NCBI RefSeq assembly: GCF_002312805.1
Contig: NZ_NMUA01000002.1
Coordinates: 62,001-126,000, forward strand
Reading direction: 5' to 3'
From: Sphingobium sp. D43FB
Lineage (GTDB): Bacteria; Pseudomonadota; Alphaproteobacteria; Sphingomonadales; Sphingomonadaceae
Length of the DNA stretch: 64,000 nt
Position numbers and translations under genes: made by a program. Shown here piece after piece: positions 37,060-45,841 of the stretch; the stretch's first letter is position 1; each line of letters begins with the position of its first letter. A model generated the notes under the pieces. The model searched no databases and was not told the DNA's origin. It was given only the letters and a program-made list of their open reading frames with translations.

Positions 37060-37329
37060 CTATTTCTGCCGTGGCGCGGGCGCGAAACAGCGGTCGCAGC
37101 GGCGCCAGCAGGTGACGCCGGGCATGGCGAGTGCTGGCTTGAGGTCGGGTTGCGGCGCAAGGCGGGCGAGGATGTCGGGCGACAGGCCTTCGGGCGCGGC
37201 GCGATTATGGCACATCAGGCAGTTTTGCACATATTTGGCGCGGGTCAGGCCGCTATGGTCCTCCTGCGCGGCGAGCGGGCCAGGCCCAAGCAGCGGCACG
37301 GCCAAGGCAAGCCGCAACGCCCGCATCAT
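37060..37329 (-). CDS. small exported CXXCH protein, putative c-type cytochrome
   Basis: An 89-residue protein from ATG 37329, overlapping the HNH stop by ATGA. The first ~21 residues (MMRALRLALAVPLLGPGPLAAQ) are a signal peptide with an Ala-x-Ala-like end. The mature part has one haem c motif CLMCH (in YVQNCLMCHNRAAPEGLSP) and a C-terminal TCWRRCDRCF with three cysteines. Too short for most cytochrome c domains; it may be a fragment, a metallochaperone or a novel mini-cytochrome. The longer frame to 37596 is antisense to the HNH gene. Confidence 0.6.
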   Translation of the reverse strand: MMRALRLALAVPLLGPGPLAAQEDHSGLTRAKYVQNCLMCHNRAAPEGLSPDILARLAPQPDLKPALAMPGVTCWRRCDRCFAPAPRQK

Positions 37330-37892
37330 GCCAGCAGCTCGACATCCCAATAGAGCCAGTCGCGCCAGCTGTCGTGCAGATAGCCGGGCGGGAAGGCACG
37401 GCCATGTTCCTGCAATTGCCAGGTCGTCGGCCGGATCGGTTCGACATGGAGGCGCATGCCCGCTTGCTTTGGCGTGCGCCCGCCCTTTTTGAGGTTGCAA
37501 GGCGAACAGGCGGTGGCGACATTTTCCCAGGTTGTGCGTCCGCCCGCGCGGCGCGGCACGACATGGTCGAAGGTCAGGTCCGTGCTGACGCCGCAATATT
37601 GGCAGGCGAACTTGTCGCGCAGGAACAGGTTGAAGCGCGTGAAGGCGGGATGTTCGGACGGGCGCACATATTGTTTGAGTGCGATGACCGACGGGATTTT
37701 CATGTCCAGGCTGGGGCTATGCACCTGCCGCTCATAGCTGGCGATGATGTCCACGCGGTCGAGGAACACAGCCTTGATCGCGGTTTGCCACGGCCAAAGG
37801 CTCAGCGGATAATAGCTGAGCGGGGTGTAATCCGCATTGAGCACGAGCGCCGGGCAGTTTTCCGGGTGCCGTATAAGGTCGGGATGGTACAT
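37326..37892 (-). CDS. HNH endonuclease family protein
   Basis: The protein has 188 residues. The HNH core (about 95-150) reads KFACQYCGVSTDLTFDHVVPRRAGGRTTWENVATACSPCNLKKG, with CxxC pairs for structural zinc and the Asp-His of the active site. The N-terminal NADYTPLSYYPLSLWPWQTAI block is typical of this widespread bacterial HNH subgroup of unknown substrate. Not adjacent to restriction or phage genes. Confidence 0.85.
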   Translation of the reverse strand: MYHPDLIRHPENCPALVLNADYTPLSYYPLSLWPWQTAIKAVFLDRVDIIASYERQVHSPSLDMKIPSVIALKQYVRPSEHPAFTRFNLFLRDKFACQYCGVSTDLTFDHVVPRRAGGRTTWENVATACSPCNLKKGGRTPKQAGMRLHVEPIRPTTWQLQEHGRAFPPGYLHDSWRDWLYWDVELLA

Positions 37893-37986
37893 AGAAACCT
37901 TCTACCCCCTTGCCGACGCCGCTGATTAACCAGCAACATGACATCCGCATGACAGCATCAACCAATATCGTCCGTCAAGAGCCTGT

Positions 37987-38979
37987 ATGACCGATACGAA
38001 CGCCCTACCGCATATGGTGACCCGCTTTGCCCCCAGCCCGACCGGGCGGCTGCATGTCGGCCATGGCTGGTCGGCGTTGCTGGCCATGGACATGGCGCGG
38101 GCGGCGGGAGGCGCTTTTCGCCTGCGGATCGAGGATATTGACGGGACGCGCAGCCGGGCGGAGCATGTGGCCGGGATCATAGAGGATCTGACCTGGCTGG
38201 GCGTGGCGTGGGATGGGAATGTTGTGTTCCAGTCGCAGCGGCTGGCGGCGTATGAGGCGGCGCTGGATCGGTTGCGGGACATGGGGCTGCTCTATCCCTG
38301 TTTCTGCACGCGGGCGGATATTCAGGCGAGTTTGACCGCGCCGCATGGGCCGGAGGGCCCGGTCTATCCTGGGACGTGTCGGGGGTTGAATGGCGATGAA
38401 CGGGCGCGGCGGATCGCGGCGGGGGACGCGCATGCGTGGCGGATCGACATGGCGACGGCGGTGACGCGGGTTGGGGCAGTAAGGTGGCGGGCGCTTGCTT
38501 TCTCTACCTCGTCATTCCCGCGAAAGCGGGAACCCATCTGCGACGGAATCGAATTGACGCAAGGTTGGGAGATGGATCCCCGCCTTCGCGGGGATGACGA
38601 TAACAAGGGGGAGACGCTGCATTCCGCCGATCCGCTGGCGCATGGCGATGTCGTGCTGGCGCGCAAGGATGCGCCGGCGAGCTATCATCTGTCCTGCACG
38701 CTGGACGATGCGGCGATGGGGGTGAGCCATGTGCTGCGCGGCGATGATCTGAAAGGGGCGACAGATATTCATCGGCTGTTGCAGGCGTTGCTTGGCCTGC
38801 CCTCCCCTGCCTATTGCCACCATCCGCTGCTGGTCGGGCCGGATGGCAGGCGGCTGGCCAAGCGGGACGGGTCGATCGCGCTTGCCGATCTGCGCGCGCA
38901 GGGCGTCGATCCCGCGGAACTTGCGGCTGCCCTAAGAGGCAGACGCTTTCCGGTTGGAATCAGGCTGGCAAGCGCCTAG
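37987..38979 (+). CDS. gluQ: glutamyl-Q tRNA(Asp) synthetase with a repeat-encoded insertion
   Basis: GluQ charges glutamate onto queuosine of tRNA-Asp. The 330-residue protein has the class I signature PSPTGRLHVGH, the zinc-type cysteines in YPCFCTR and the KRDGS motif (AKRDGS). The tRNA anticodon-binding domain of GluRS is absent, as expected. Residues about 175-205 (SFPRKREP ... DPRLRGDDD) are not enzyme sequence but a translated 89-bp palindromic repeat inserted in frame between GAVRWRALAFSTS and ETLHSADPLAHGD. Without it the length would be about 295, normal for the family. Confidence 0.92.
   Translation: MTDTNALPHMVTRFAPSPTGRLHVGHGWSALLAMDMARAAGGAFRLRIEDIDGTRSRAEHVAGIIEDLTWLGVAWDGNVVFQSQRLAAYEAALDRLRDMGLLYPCFCTRADIQASLTAPHGPEGPVYPGTCRGLNGDERARRIAAGDAHAWRIDMATAVTRVGAVRWRALAFSTSSFPRKREPICDGIELTQGWEMDPRLRGDDDNKGETLHSADPLAHGDVVLARKDAPASYHLSCTLDDAAMGVSHVLRGDDLKGATDIHRLLQALLGLPSPAYCHHPLLVGPDGRRLAKRDGSIALADLRAQGVDPAELAAALRGRRFPVGIRLASA
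38511..38599. repeat. palindromic repeat inserted in frame inside gluQ
   Basis: The ends gtcattcccgcgaaagcggg and cccgccttcgcggggatgac are inverted copies of the GTCATCCCAGCG family seen at 11821 and 20079. The element has no in-frame stop in the gluQ frame. Confidence 0.88.
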
Positions 38980-38988
38980 ATTGCATTC

Positions 38989-39225
38989 ATGAACATTGTC
39001 CTCGTCATCGCCCTCATCCTTGCCATGGCCGCGACGCTGTTCGCGCTGATCCGTGGCATCATCAGCTTTCTTCAGACGACGAAGGAAGAATTGAACGCGC
39101 CCGAAGGCAGCGGTCCCGGTCCATCGCGGTTGAAGCAGAATAAGGCGATGATGAACCGCGTGCTGTTTCAGGCCATCGCGATCGTGATCGTCGCGCTCCT
39201 GCTGCTGATGAAGGGCAACGGGTAA
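38989..39225 (+). CDS. small membrane protein, HIG1-like twin helix
   Basis: The 78-residue protein has two transmembrane helices (about 3-26 and 58-74) around a cytosolic loop KEELNAPEGSGPGPSRLKQNKAMMNRVLFQA, the twin-helix HIG1/YppF-like pattern. HIG1 proteins modulate assembly of cytochrome oxidases in mitochondria; in alphaproteobacteria the role is unproven. It follows gluQ after nine bases and precedes the cobalamin adenosyltransferase by six, so the three may form an operon. Confidence 0.8.
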   Translation: MNIVLVIALILAMAATLFALIRGIISFLQTTKEELNAPEGSGPGPSRLKQNKAMMNRVLFQAIAIVIVALLLLMKGNG

Positions 39226-39231
39226 GAGTAC

Positions 39232-39801
39232 ATGGTCAAGCTGAACAAGATTTACACCCGCACCGGTGATGCGGGGACCACCGGCCTTGCCGACGGTACG
39301 CGCCTGCCCAAATATGCGCCGCGCATGCAGGCGGTGGGCGATGTGGATGAGGTCAATAGCGCCATTGGCTTGGCCGTGCTGGCGATCGGCGATGCGCCCG
39401 AAGCGGCGTGGTTGACGATGATCCAGAATGATCTGTTCGACCTGGGGGCCGATCTGGCGACGCCGATCACCGATGCGGGCGACCCGCCCTGGGCCTTGCG
39501 GATCATCGAAAGCCAGGTCGAGCGACTGGAGCAGCAGATCGATGCGATGAACGCCGAATTGGCCCCGCTCGACAGCTTCGTGCTGCCCGGCGGATCGGCG
39601 GCAGCGGCGGCGGTGCATCTGGCGCGCGCGATCACGCGGCGGGCCGAGCGCAGCGCGACGGCGGCGGCGGTCGATGTGACGCTGAACGTGCAGGCGCTGA
39701 TCTATCTCAACCGTCTGTCCGACCTGCTATTCGTCATGGCACGCCGCCTGAACGACAATGGCGCGCGTGATGTCAAATGGGTGCCGGGCGCATCGCGCTG
39801 A
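39232..39801 (+). CDS. cob(I)alamin adenosyltransferase, PduO/MMAB type
   Basis: The enzyme transfers adenosyl from ATP to cob(I)alamin, making coenzyme B12. The 189-residue protein has the P-loop-like KIYTRTGDAGTTGL at its N-terminus, EVNSAIGLAV, the helical DPPWALRIIESQVERLEQQID region and SFVLPGGSAAAAAVHLARAITRRAERS near the C-terminus, all PduO-type hallmarks. It is unrelated to CobO. It implies use of adenosylcobalamin, for example by methylmalonyl-CoA mutase or a class II ribonucleotide reductase, neither in the window. Confidence 0.92.
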   Translation: MVKLNKIYTRTGDAGTTGLADGTRLPKYAPRMQAVGDVDEVNSAIGLAVLAIGDAPEAAWLTMIQNDLFDLGADLATPITDAGDPPWALRIIESQVERLEQQIDAMNAELAPLDSFVLPGGSAAAAAVHLARAITRRAERSATAAAVDVTLNVQALIYLNRLSDLLFVMARRLNDNGARDVKWVPGASR

Positions 39802-39872
39802 GCGGTCGGGTCGCTCGACTCATGCGTGGCACAGTTGAACGCAGAGACGCGCGTTAACCCTGTTTCTTCAGG

Positions 39873-40781
39873 ATGCGTTTAGACGCGCCGACGATTTTCC
39901 GCCCGGTCTATAATCATGACTGGGCTGATATGCATTTCTACCTCGCGACCTCCTTCATTTTCCCCCGCTCGCTCAGGCTCCGGCTGTTCACCCTCTGCTT
40001 CGTCGCCACCCATTTGCCGCTGCTCGGCTATATGGCCTGGGGGCTGGCCACCGGGCGGCTGGCGCTGGCCGAGTTCGTGCTGCTGACGCTGGCGACGGTG
40101 ATCGGCACCGGCATTGCGTTGTACGGGATCGGGGCGTTGCTCAATCCCATCCATGCGCTGGCGCAGACATTGCAAGGGCAGGATAGCGACCCCACGCCCC
40201 TGCCCCAGGTCGGCGATGTCATCCAGACGCTCTATGCCGGGGTGCATCGCGCCGCCCATGTCACCCGCACGCAGATGCAGGATTTGAACGTCGCCGCGCA
40301 TGAAGACCCGCTGACCGGCATCGCCAACCGGCGCGGCTTCCTGATGCAGATCGACATGCTGCCGCAGGCGCGGCGCAAGGGGTGCGTGGCGATCATCGAC
40401 ATCGATCATTTCAAGCAGGTCAACGACCGGATGGGCCATGACGAGGGCGACCGGGTACTGGCGGCCTTTGCGCAACGGCTGGCGGCGCAGCTGCGCCGGG
40501 TCGATCATGTCGCGCGCTGGGGCGGCGAGGAGTTCATGGTCTTCTTCCCCGACTGTATCGAGGATGAGGCCTGCTGGTCGCTGTCGCGGATCGCCACCCA
40601 GATGCGCGACGATCCGATCGGCCAGGTCAATGGCCGCGCAATCAGCTTTTCCGCCGGTGTCGCGCGCTGGCAGGGGACACCGATCGACGAGACGATCGCG
40701 AGCGCGGATCAGGCGCTCTACGATGCCAAGCAACAGGGCCGCGACCGGGTGTGCCGCGCCGCTCAACCGGTCTGCTGCTGA
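39873..40781 (+). CDS. membrane diguanylate cyclase (GGDEF)
   Basis: The protein has 302 residues. Two transmembrane helices (about 38-60 and 66-90) are followed by a short coiled linker and a GGDEF domain with DPLTGIANRRGF, IIDIDHFKQVND, active site GGEEF (217-221) and I-site RRVD five residues before it. There is no recognisable sensor domain, so the periplasmic or membrane part itself may sense. ATG 39873 is used; ATG 39930 (MHFYLATS) is an alternative. Confidence 0.9.
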   Translation: MRLDAPTIFRPVYNHDWADMHFYLATSFIFPRSLRLRLFTLCFVATHLPLLGYMAWGLATGRLALAEFVLLTLATVIGTGIALYGIGALLNPIHALAQTLQGQDSDPTPLPQVGDVIQTLYAGVHRAAHVTRTQMQDLNVAAHEDPLTGIANRRGFLMQIDMLPQARRKGCVAIIDIDHFKQVNDRMGHDEGDRVLAAFAQRLAAQLRRVDHVARWGGEEFMVFFPDCIEDEACWSLSRIATQMRDDPIGQVNGRAISFSAGVARWQGTPIDETIASADQALYDAKQQGRDRVCRAAQPVCC

Positions 40782-40857
40782 AAAAGGAGGGGAACCCTAA
40801 AGGGCAGTCATGCGCTTTTTGCTCCATCATCATGCGAGCATAGCGTAAGGGGCAGGC

Positions 40858-42126
40858 ATGGCCAGAAGCTGGACCGAGTTGGACAGGGATGCGCTGATGT
40901 CGCGCTATCGCGAGGTGCGGGCGCTGACACAGGCGCTTGGGCTTCCCCTGTCCGATGCCGATGCGACGGTCCAGTCGATGCCCGATGCGTCTCCGGCCAA
41001 ATGGCATCTGGCGCATGGCACCTGGTTCTTCGAAACCTTCGTTTTGCGCGATCATGTGCCGGGCTATCAGCCGTTCGATCCGCGCTACGCCTTCCTGTTC
41101 AACAGCTATTATGAAGCCGAAGGCGCGCGCCATGCGCGGCCGATGCGGGGGATGCTGACCCGGCCGTCGCTGGACGAGATAAGCGACTATCGCGCGCATG
41201 TCGATGCGGCGCTACTGGCGGCGATCCCCATGCTGTCGCGCGAGGCTAGGACGCTGGTGACGCTGGGGCTGCATCATGAGCAGCAGCATCAGGAATTGAT
41301 GCTGACCGACCTGCTGCATCTGTTTTCGCTCAATCCGATGGAGCCCGCGCTGTTCGCCGGACCCGCTGCTGCCTCCATGGACCTGCCCGACGCCCTGCAC
41401 TGGATTGAAGGGCGCGAGGGGCTGGTCGAGATTGGCGACGAGGGCCGGGGCGGGTTCGCCTTCGATTGCGAGGGACCACGGCACAAGGCACTGCTCCATC
41501 CCCATGCGCTGGGGCACCGGCCGATCACCAATGGCGAATGGATCGCCTTCATCGAGGATGGCGGTTATCGCACGGCGGCGCATTGGCTGGCCGATGGCTG
41601 GGCCTGGGTGCAAGCGGAAAGCGTCGATGCGCCAGCCTATTGGGCGCAGGGCGAACAGGGCTGGACCCGCTTTGGCCTCGATGGCCGCCAGCCGGTCAAT
41701 CCGGCCGCGCCGGTGACGCATATCAGCCTGTATGAAGCCGATGCCTATGCCAGTTGGGCAGGCGCGCGGCTGCCGACCGAGGCGGAATGGGAAAGTGCGG
41801 CGCAGAATATCGCGCCGACGTCGGGCAATCTGCTGGATGATGCCGCCTGCCCCCGTCCCCACCCCGCCGATGCCACCGCGTCGCTGACGCAGATGTTCGG
41901 CGATGTGTGGGAATGGACCGGCAGCGCCTATCGCCCGCATCCCGGCTTTCGCGCGGCACCGGGCGCGGTCGGTGAATATAATGGCAAGTTCATGTCGGGC
42001 CAGTTCGTGCTGAAGGGCGGTAGCTGCGCCACGCCGCGCGGCCATGTGCGGGCGAGCTACCGCAACTTCTTTTACCCCCATCAACGCTGGCAGTTCACCG
42101 GGCTGCGACTGGCGAAGGATCTGTAA
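40858..42126 (+). CDS. egtB: ergothioneine biosynthesis sulfoxide synthase EgtB
   Basis: EgtB is a non-haem iron enzyme that joins cysteine or gamma-glutamylcysteine to trimethylhistidine with oxygen. The 422-residue protein has an N-terminal DinB-like helical domain with the iron ligands from HLAHGTWFFE (His50 or His53) and the H-x3-H-x-E motif LHHEQQHQE (His140, His144, Glu146). The C-terminal formylglycine-enzyme-like domain runs from about 190 to the end (GDVWEWTGSAY, GGSCATPRGHVRASYRNFF). It is directly followed by egtD. Confidence 0.93.
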   Translation: MARSWTELDRDALMSRYREVRALTQALGLPLSDADATVQSMPDASPAKWHLAHGTWFFETFVLRDHVPGYQPFDPRYAFLFNSYYEAEGARHARPMRGMLTRPSLDEISDYRAHVDAALLAAIPMLSREARTLVTLGLHHEQQHQELMLTDLLHLFSLNPMEPALFAGPAAASMDLPDALHWIEGREGLVEIGDEGRGGFAFDCEGPRHKALLHPHALGHRPITNGEWIAFIEDGGYRTAAHWLADGWAWVQAESVDAPAYWAQGEQGWTRFGLDGRQPVNPAAPVTHISLYEADAYASWAGARLPTEAEWESAAQNIAPTSGNLLDDAACPRPHPADATASLTQMFGDVWEWTGSAYRPHPGFRAAPGAVGEYNGKFMSGQFVLKGGSCATPRGHVRASYRNFFYPHQRWQFTGLRLAKDL

Positions 42127-42131
42127 CGACC

Positions 42132-43091
42132 ATGCTGCTGACAGACGACGCTCCGACCGTAGCCCATGCGGTCGACCCGGCCTTTCGCCGCGACATCATC
42201 GAAGGTCTGTCGCGCAGCCCCAAGGCGACGCCGCCCATCTGGTTCTATGACCGGCATGGGTCGGAATTGTTCGAGGCGATCACCGACCTGCCCGAATATT
42301 ATCCCACGCGCACCGAAACGGCGCTGCTGGAGAATCATGGTGCAGATTTTGCCGACGCGGTGGGCGAAGGCCGCGCGGTGGTGGAGTTTGGCGCGGGCAG
42401 TTCGCGCAAGACGCCGCACCTGCTGCGCGCGATCGCGCCGGGAGCCTATGTGCCGATCGACATTAGCGGCGATTTCCTGCGGGCGAGCAGTGCGACCTTG
42501 GCGCAGGCCTTTCCCGACCTGCCGGTGATTCCGGTGGAAGGGGATTTCAACCGGCCGCTGACATTGCCCGATGCGATCGAGGCCATGCCCCGGCTGGGTT
42601 TCTTCCCCGGATCGACCATCGGCAATATGGAGCCGGATGCGGCGGTCGACCTGCTGCGCGCGATGCGCCGCCTGCTGGGCGATGAGGCGATGCTGCTGAT
42701 CGGCATGGACCGGATCAAGGATCGCGACCGGCTGATCGCGGCCTATGACGATGCGGCGGGAGTGACGGCGGCGTTCAACCTGAACCTGCTCACCCGGATC
42801 AACCGCGAGTTGGAGGGCGACACGCCGATCGACGGCTTTGCCCATCGCGCGATCTGGAACGATGACAAGGCGCGGGTCGAAATGCATCTGGAGGCGATAC
42901 GGCCGCTGCATTTCCATGTCGCGGGAGAGAGCTTCCGCATGGCGCAGGGCGAAACCATCCACACCGAAAGCAGCCATAAATATGGCGTGCGCGACGGGCG
43001 GCTGCTGCTGCGGTCGGGTGGCTGGGAGCCGGTGCGTGAATGGACCGATGCAGACGGGCTGTTTTCGTTGATGCTGGCGCGTGCGGCGTAG
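42132..43091 (+). CDS. egtD: L-histidine N-alpha-methyltransferase EgtD
   Basis: EgtD trimethylates histidine to hercynine, the first step to ergothioneine. The 319-residue protein has the family signature PPIWFYDRHGSELFEAI, LPEYYPTRTETALLE, the SAM site VVEFGAGSSRKT, and FFPGSTIGNMEP. It starts five bases after egtB, so the two are an operon. No egtA, egtC or egtE is adjacent; other organisms with EgtB/EgtD alone use general gamma-glutamylcysteine and lyase functions. Confidence 0.95.
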   Translation: MLLTDDAPTVAHAVDPAFRRDIIEGLSRSPKATPPIWFYDRHGSELFEAITDLPEYYPTRTETALLENHGADFADAVGEGRAVVEFGAGSSRKTPHLLRAIAPGAYVPIDISGDFLRASSATLAQAFPDLPVIPVEGDFNRPLTLPDAIEAMPRLGFFPGSTIGNMEPDAAVDLLRAMRRLLGDEAMLLIGMDRIKDRDRLIAAYDDAAGVTAAFNLNLLTRINRELEGDTPIDGFAHRAIWNDDKARVEMHLEAIRPLHFHVAGESFRMAQGETIHTESSHKYGVRDGRLLLRSGGWEPVREWTDADGLFSLMLARAA

Positions 43092-43139
43092 GGGACGACG
43101 CCACAGCGGAAAAAGACCGGATATCTGGCAGGAGAAGGA

Positions 43140-43168
43140 AAAGGCTTCGACAGGCTCAGCCCGAACGG
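43140..43168. repeat. REP half-element downstream of egtD
   Basis: aaggcttcgacaggctcagcccgaacggac matches one half of the CCGTTCG-family palindromes at 17573 and 18850; the opposite half is absent. The rest of the 43092-43213 gap holds no gene. Confidence 0.7.
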
Positions 43169-43213
43169 ACGAGTGATTGGCGCGCGCGATAGCGCTGTAG
43201 ACAAGAGGCTGTC

Positions 43214-44275
43214 TTAGTCCGCGACTTGGGCCGTCCAGGTCGGAATCCAGTGCCAGACGCCACGGCATTCGCCCATGCTGGTCGCTTCGACCAGACGAAA
43301 ACGGGTGCCGTCCCAGACATAGGCTTCGCTACCGCCGCAGTCGCCGATGCCGCGGCCCTTGGCGAAGCTGTCGAGGCGGGATTTTTCCGGGGTCCAGCCG
43401 ACATTGACCAAGGTGGGATGCTTGTCATCGCTGAGCCAGCCGGGCGCGGCGTCGAAGGGCGCGAAGCGGAAGGTGCGACGACCGGCGATGCCGGTGGCGA
43501 TGACCGGAACCGAGGTGAAATTATAGGCCCCCGATCCACAGGGCACGAGGATCAAGGTTTCGGTCTTGCTAAGGCGGTGCAGTTCCGGCGTCTGGTCACT
43601 GCGCATTTCACCGGCGCAACCCGTAAATGCCACGAGTTTGGCCAGTTCCTCGCGCCAGAGCGGCGCTGGCGCTGTACCGCTGGGCACTGGTGCGCGGCGG
43701 ATAACCGGGGGTGTGGGTGCAGGCTTGACCGCCATCACGCCCATGGGACCAGTTGCGACGAGCGCGGTCATCGTGCCCGCCCTGCCCTGCCGCGCGTCCA
43801 TGTAGCGCAACGCAGCGCCTGATCCGGCGAGCGAAGGCGTTCCCCATGACCGGTTTCCGGCGCGGACGTCCATCGTGGTGCCGCGCGCCATGGCAATGGC
43901 CAGGGCGGAGGCCTGCGGTCCCCGGACCTTTGCCTCGCCATCGCGGGCGCGCGCGGTTGCCACCGTGCGGCCATCGACCAGGAAGCTGACATTCGCCACG
44001 CCCTTGCTCTCGCGGCTGATCCAGACTTCGGTCGCTGCATCCGGCCCCGCCTCCCGCGCGACGCCGATCATCAGCGGAACCTCCGGCCAATCTGCGCCTT
44101 CGGGCATCAGCGCGACCGCCTCGCATCGGTTGCGATTGTCGCAGCCAATGGTCCAGTCCTTATAGGTTTCGAGCGCGCCCGGCTTTGGTGCCTGCACAGT
44201 CGGTGCCTGAGCCAGAACGGTTGCCGATCCCAGCATGATTGGTAACGCGATTGCGAAAAGTGTCTTTTCCCCCAT
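43214..44275 (-). CDS. exported DUF1176 protein
   Basis: The protein has 353 residues with a signal peptide (about 1-23, ending VLAQ). The mature part follows the DUF1176 pattern: YKDWTIGCDNRNRCEAVAL near the N-terminus, a repeated beta-rich architecture, a Pro-rich hinge PAPTPPVIRRAPVP, and C-terminal LILVPCGSGAYNFTSVPVI plus a final WIPTWTAQV. Four to six cysteines suggest disulphides. DUF1176 proteins are periplasmic and uncharacterised. It is convergent with egtD. Confidence 0.85.
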   Translation of the reverse strand: MGEKTLFAIALPIMLGSATVLAQAPTVQAPKPGALETYKDWTIGCDNRNRCEAVALMPEGADWPEVPLMIGVAREAGPDAATEVWISRESKGVANVSFLVDGRTVATARARDGEAKVRGPQASALAIAMARGTTMDVRAGNRSWGTPSLAGSGAALRYMDARQGRAGTMTALVATGPMGVMAVKPAPTPPVIRRAPVPSGTAPAPLWREELAKLVAFTGCAGEMRSDQTPELHRLSKTETLILVPCGSGAYNFTSVPVIATGIAGRRTFRFAPFDAAPGWLSDDKHPTLVNVGWTPEKSRLDSFAKGRGIGDCGGSEAYVWDGTRFRLVEATSMGECRGVWHWIPTWTAQVAD

Positions 44276-44342
44276 GGCTTAACCATAGCGTATTTATAGG
44301 ATGAGCGGTAGTAGTTTCGTTAACCAAACGAAAATGCAGACA

Positions 44343-45668
44343 TCAGCGCAGGCTGAGCATCAGTCCGGCCAGCGCGGCGCTCATGAGGTTGGCGAGGCTG
44401 CCTGCGACCAGCGCCTTCAGCCCCAGCCGCGCGATCATTGGACGCTGATTGGGCGCGAGGTTGCCGGTCACCGCCATCTGGATCGCGATCGAGCTGAAAT
44501 TGGCGAAACCGCATAGCGCGAAAGTAACGATGGCAATGGTCGCAGGCGACAGCGCGCCCTGCACCTGGCCGAGGTTGATATAGGCGACGAATTCGTTGAG
44601 CACGACCTTCGTCCCGAACAGGCCGCCTGCAACCTGCGCTTCTTCCCAAGGGATGTTGAGCAGATACATGATCGGCGAGAAGACATAGCCCAGCAGCATC
44701 TGGAAGCTCAGATCAGGATAGCCGAACCAGGCACCGATGCCGCCCAATATGCCGTTGGCGAGCGCCACCAGCGCGACGAAGGCCAGCACCATCGCGCCGA
44801 CCGCGACGGCGAGCTTCACCCCGGTCTGTGCGCCTTGGGCCGCGGCCATGATGAGGTTGGCGGGCTTTTCCTCGTCATGGCTGGCGACCGGCATGGGTTC
44901 GCCCGGCGTGCCTTCAGGGAGTAGCGCGGCCGGGCCGACGCCGCTGATCCGCGTTTCGGGCAAAGGCACGTCGGGCGTGTCGCCGAGCGGCAATTCGCCC
45001 TGCACCGGCACACGCGGGTCGGGCATCATGATCTTGGCCATCAGCAACCCGCCGGGGGCGGCCATGAAGCTGGCGGCGAGCAGATAGTCGATGCGGATGC
45101 CCATGGAGGCATAAGCCGCCAGGATCGTGCCCGCGACCCCGGCCATGCCGCTGGTCATCACGGTGAAGAGTTGCGAGGGGGTAAGTGCGGCCAGATAGGG
45201 GCGGATCACCAGCGGGCTTTCGCTTTGTCCCACGAAGATGTTGGCGGCGGCGCACAGGCTTTCGACCTTCGACACGCCCGTCACGGCTTCGATCGCGCCG
45301 CCAACCCAGCGGACGATGAACTGCATCACGCCCAGATAATAGAGGATCGACACCAGGCTGGCGAAGAAGATGATGACCGGAAGCGCGGCGATGGCGAAGC
45401 TGGCGCCGCCGATCTCCGGGCTGGCGAGCGGGCCGAAGATGAAGTCGGTGCCCGCCTGCGCATAGCCCAGCAGGTTCGACACGCCCTTCGACATGCCGCC
45501 GATGATGGCGCGACCGGCAGGCACATAGAGGACCAGCAGGGCGATCCCCGCCTGCAACAGAAAGGCCGCGCCGACGACGCGCGGCTTGATGGCGCGGCGG
45601 TCGGACGAGAGGGCGAGGGCAACGGCAAGAATGAGCAGGATGCCGGCTAGGCCGATAAGAAGATGCAT
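44343..45668 (-). CDS. concentrative nucleoside transporter (CNT/NupC family)
   Basis: The protein has 441 residues and about ten hydrophobic segments. Family signatures are the PLVIRPYLAALTPSQLFTVMTSGMAGVAGT segment, FVGQSESPLVI, the cytosolic loop and GFANFSSIAIQMAVTGNLAPNQRPMIARLGLKALVAGSLANLMSAALAG. CNT proteins import nucleosides with protons or sodium. It diverges from the MFS gene. Confidence 0.92.
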   Translation of the reverse strand: MHLLIGLAGILLILAVALALSSDRRAIKPRVVGAAFLLQAGIALLVLYVPAGRAIIGGMSKGVSNLLGYAQAGTDFIFGPLASPEIGGASFAIAALPVIIFFASLVSILYYLGVMQFIVRWVGGAIEAVTGVSKVESLCAAANIFVGQSESPLVIRPYLAALTPSQLFTVMTSGMAGVAGTILAAYASMGIRIDYLLAASFMAAPGGLLMAKIMMPDPRVPVQGELPLGDTPDVPLPETRISGVGPAALLPEGTPGEPMPVASHDEEKPANLIMAAAQGAQTGVKLAVAVGAMVLAFVALVALANGILGGIGAWFGYPDLSFQMLLGYVFSPIMYLLNIPWEEAQVAGGLFGTKVVLNEFVAYINLGQVQGALSPATIAIVTFALCGFANFSSIAIQMAVTGNLAPNQRPMIARLGLKALVAGSLANLMSAALAGLMLSLR

Positions 45669-45841
45669 GAAGCGCTTTCGCGGGGGAGGACAATCAGGCG
45701 CGACTATATGAGCGGGGCAGCGGCATGGCCAGCCGCTTTGCCGTGTGCGCGGATCATAATAAATGAGATACTATGGTTTTTCTTCCAATTGCTTGGCATC
45801 ATGCGCCGCAACAACGGACGCGAAGCGGGAGAGGCAGGACC

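Noticed and set aside
37330..37596. N-terminal extension of the small cytochrome-like gene
   Set aside because: It overlaps the HNH gene on the same strand in a different frame; the signal peptide begins at ATG 37329.
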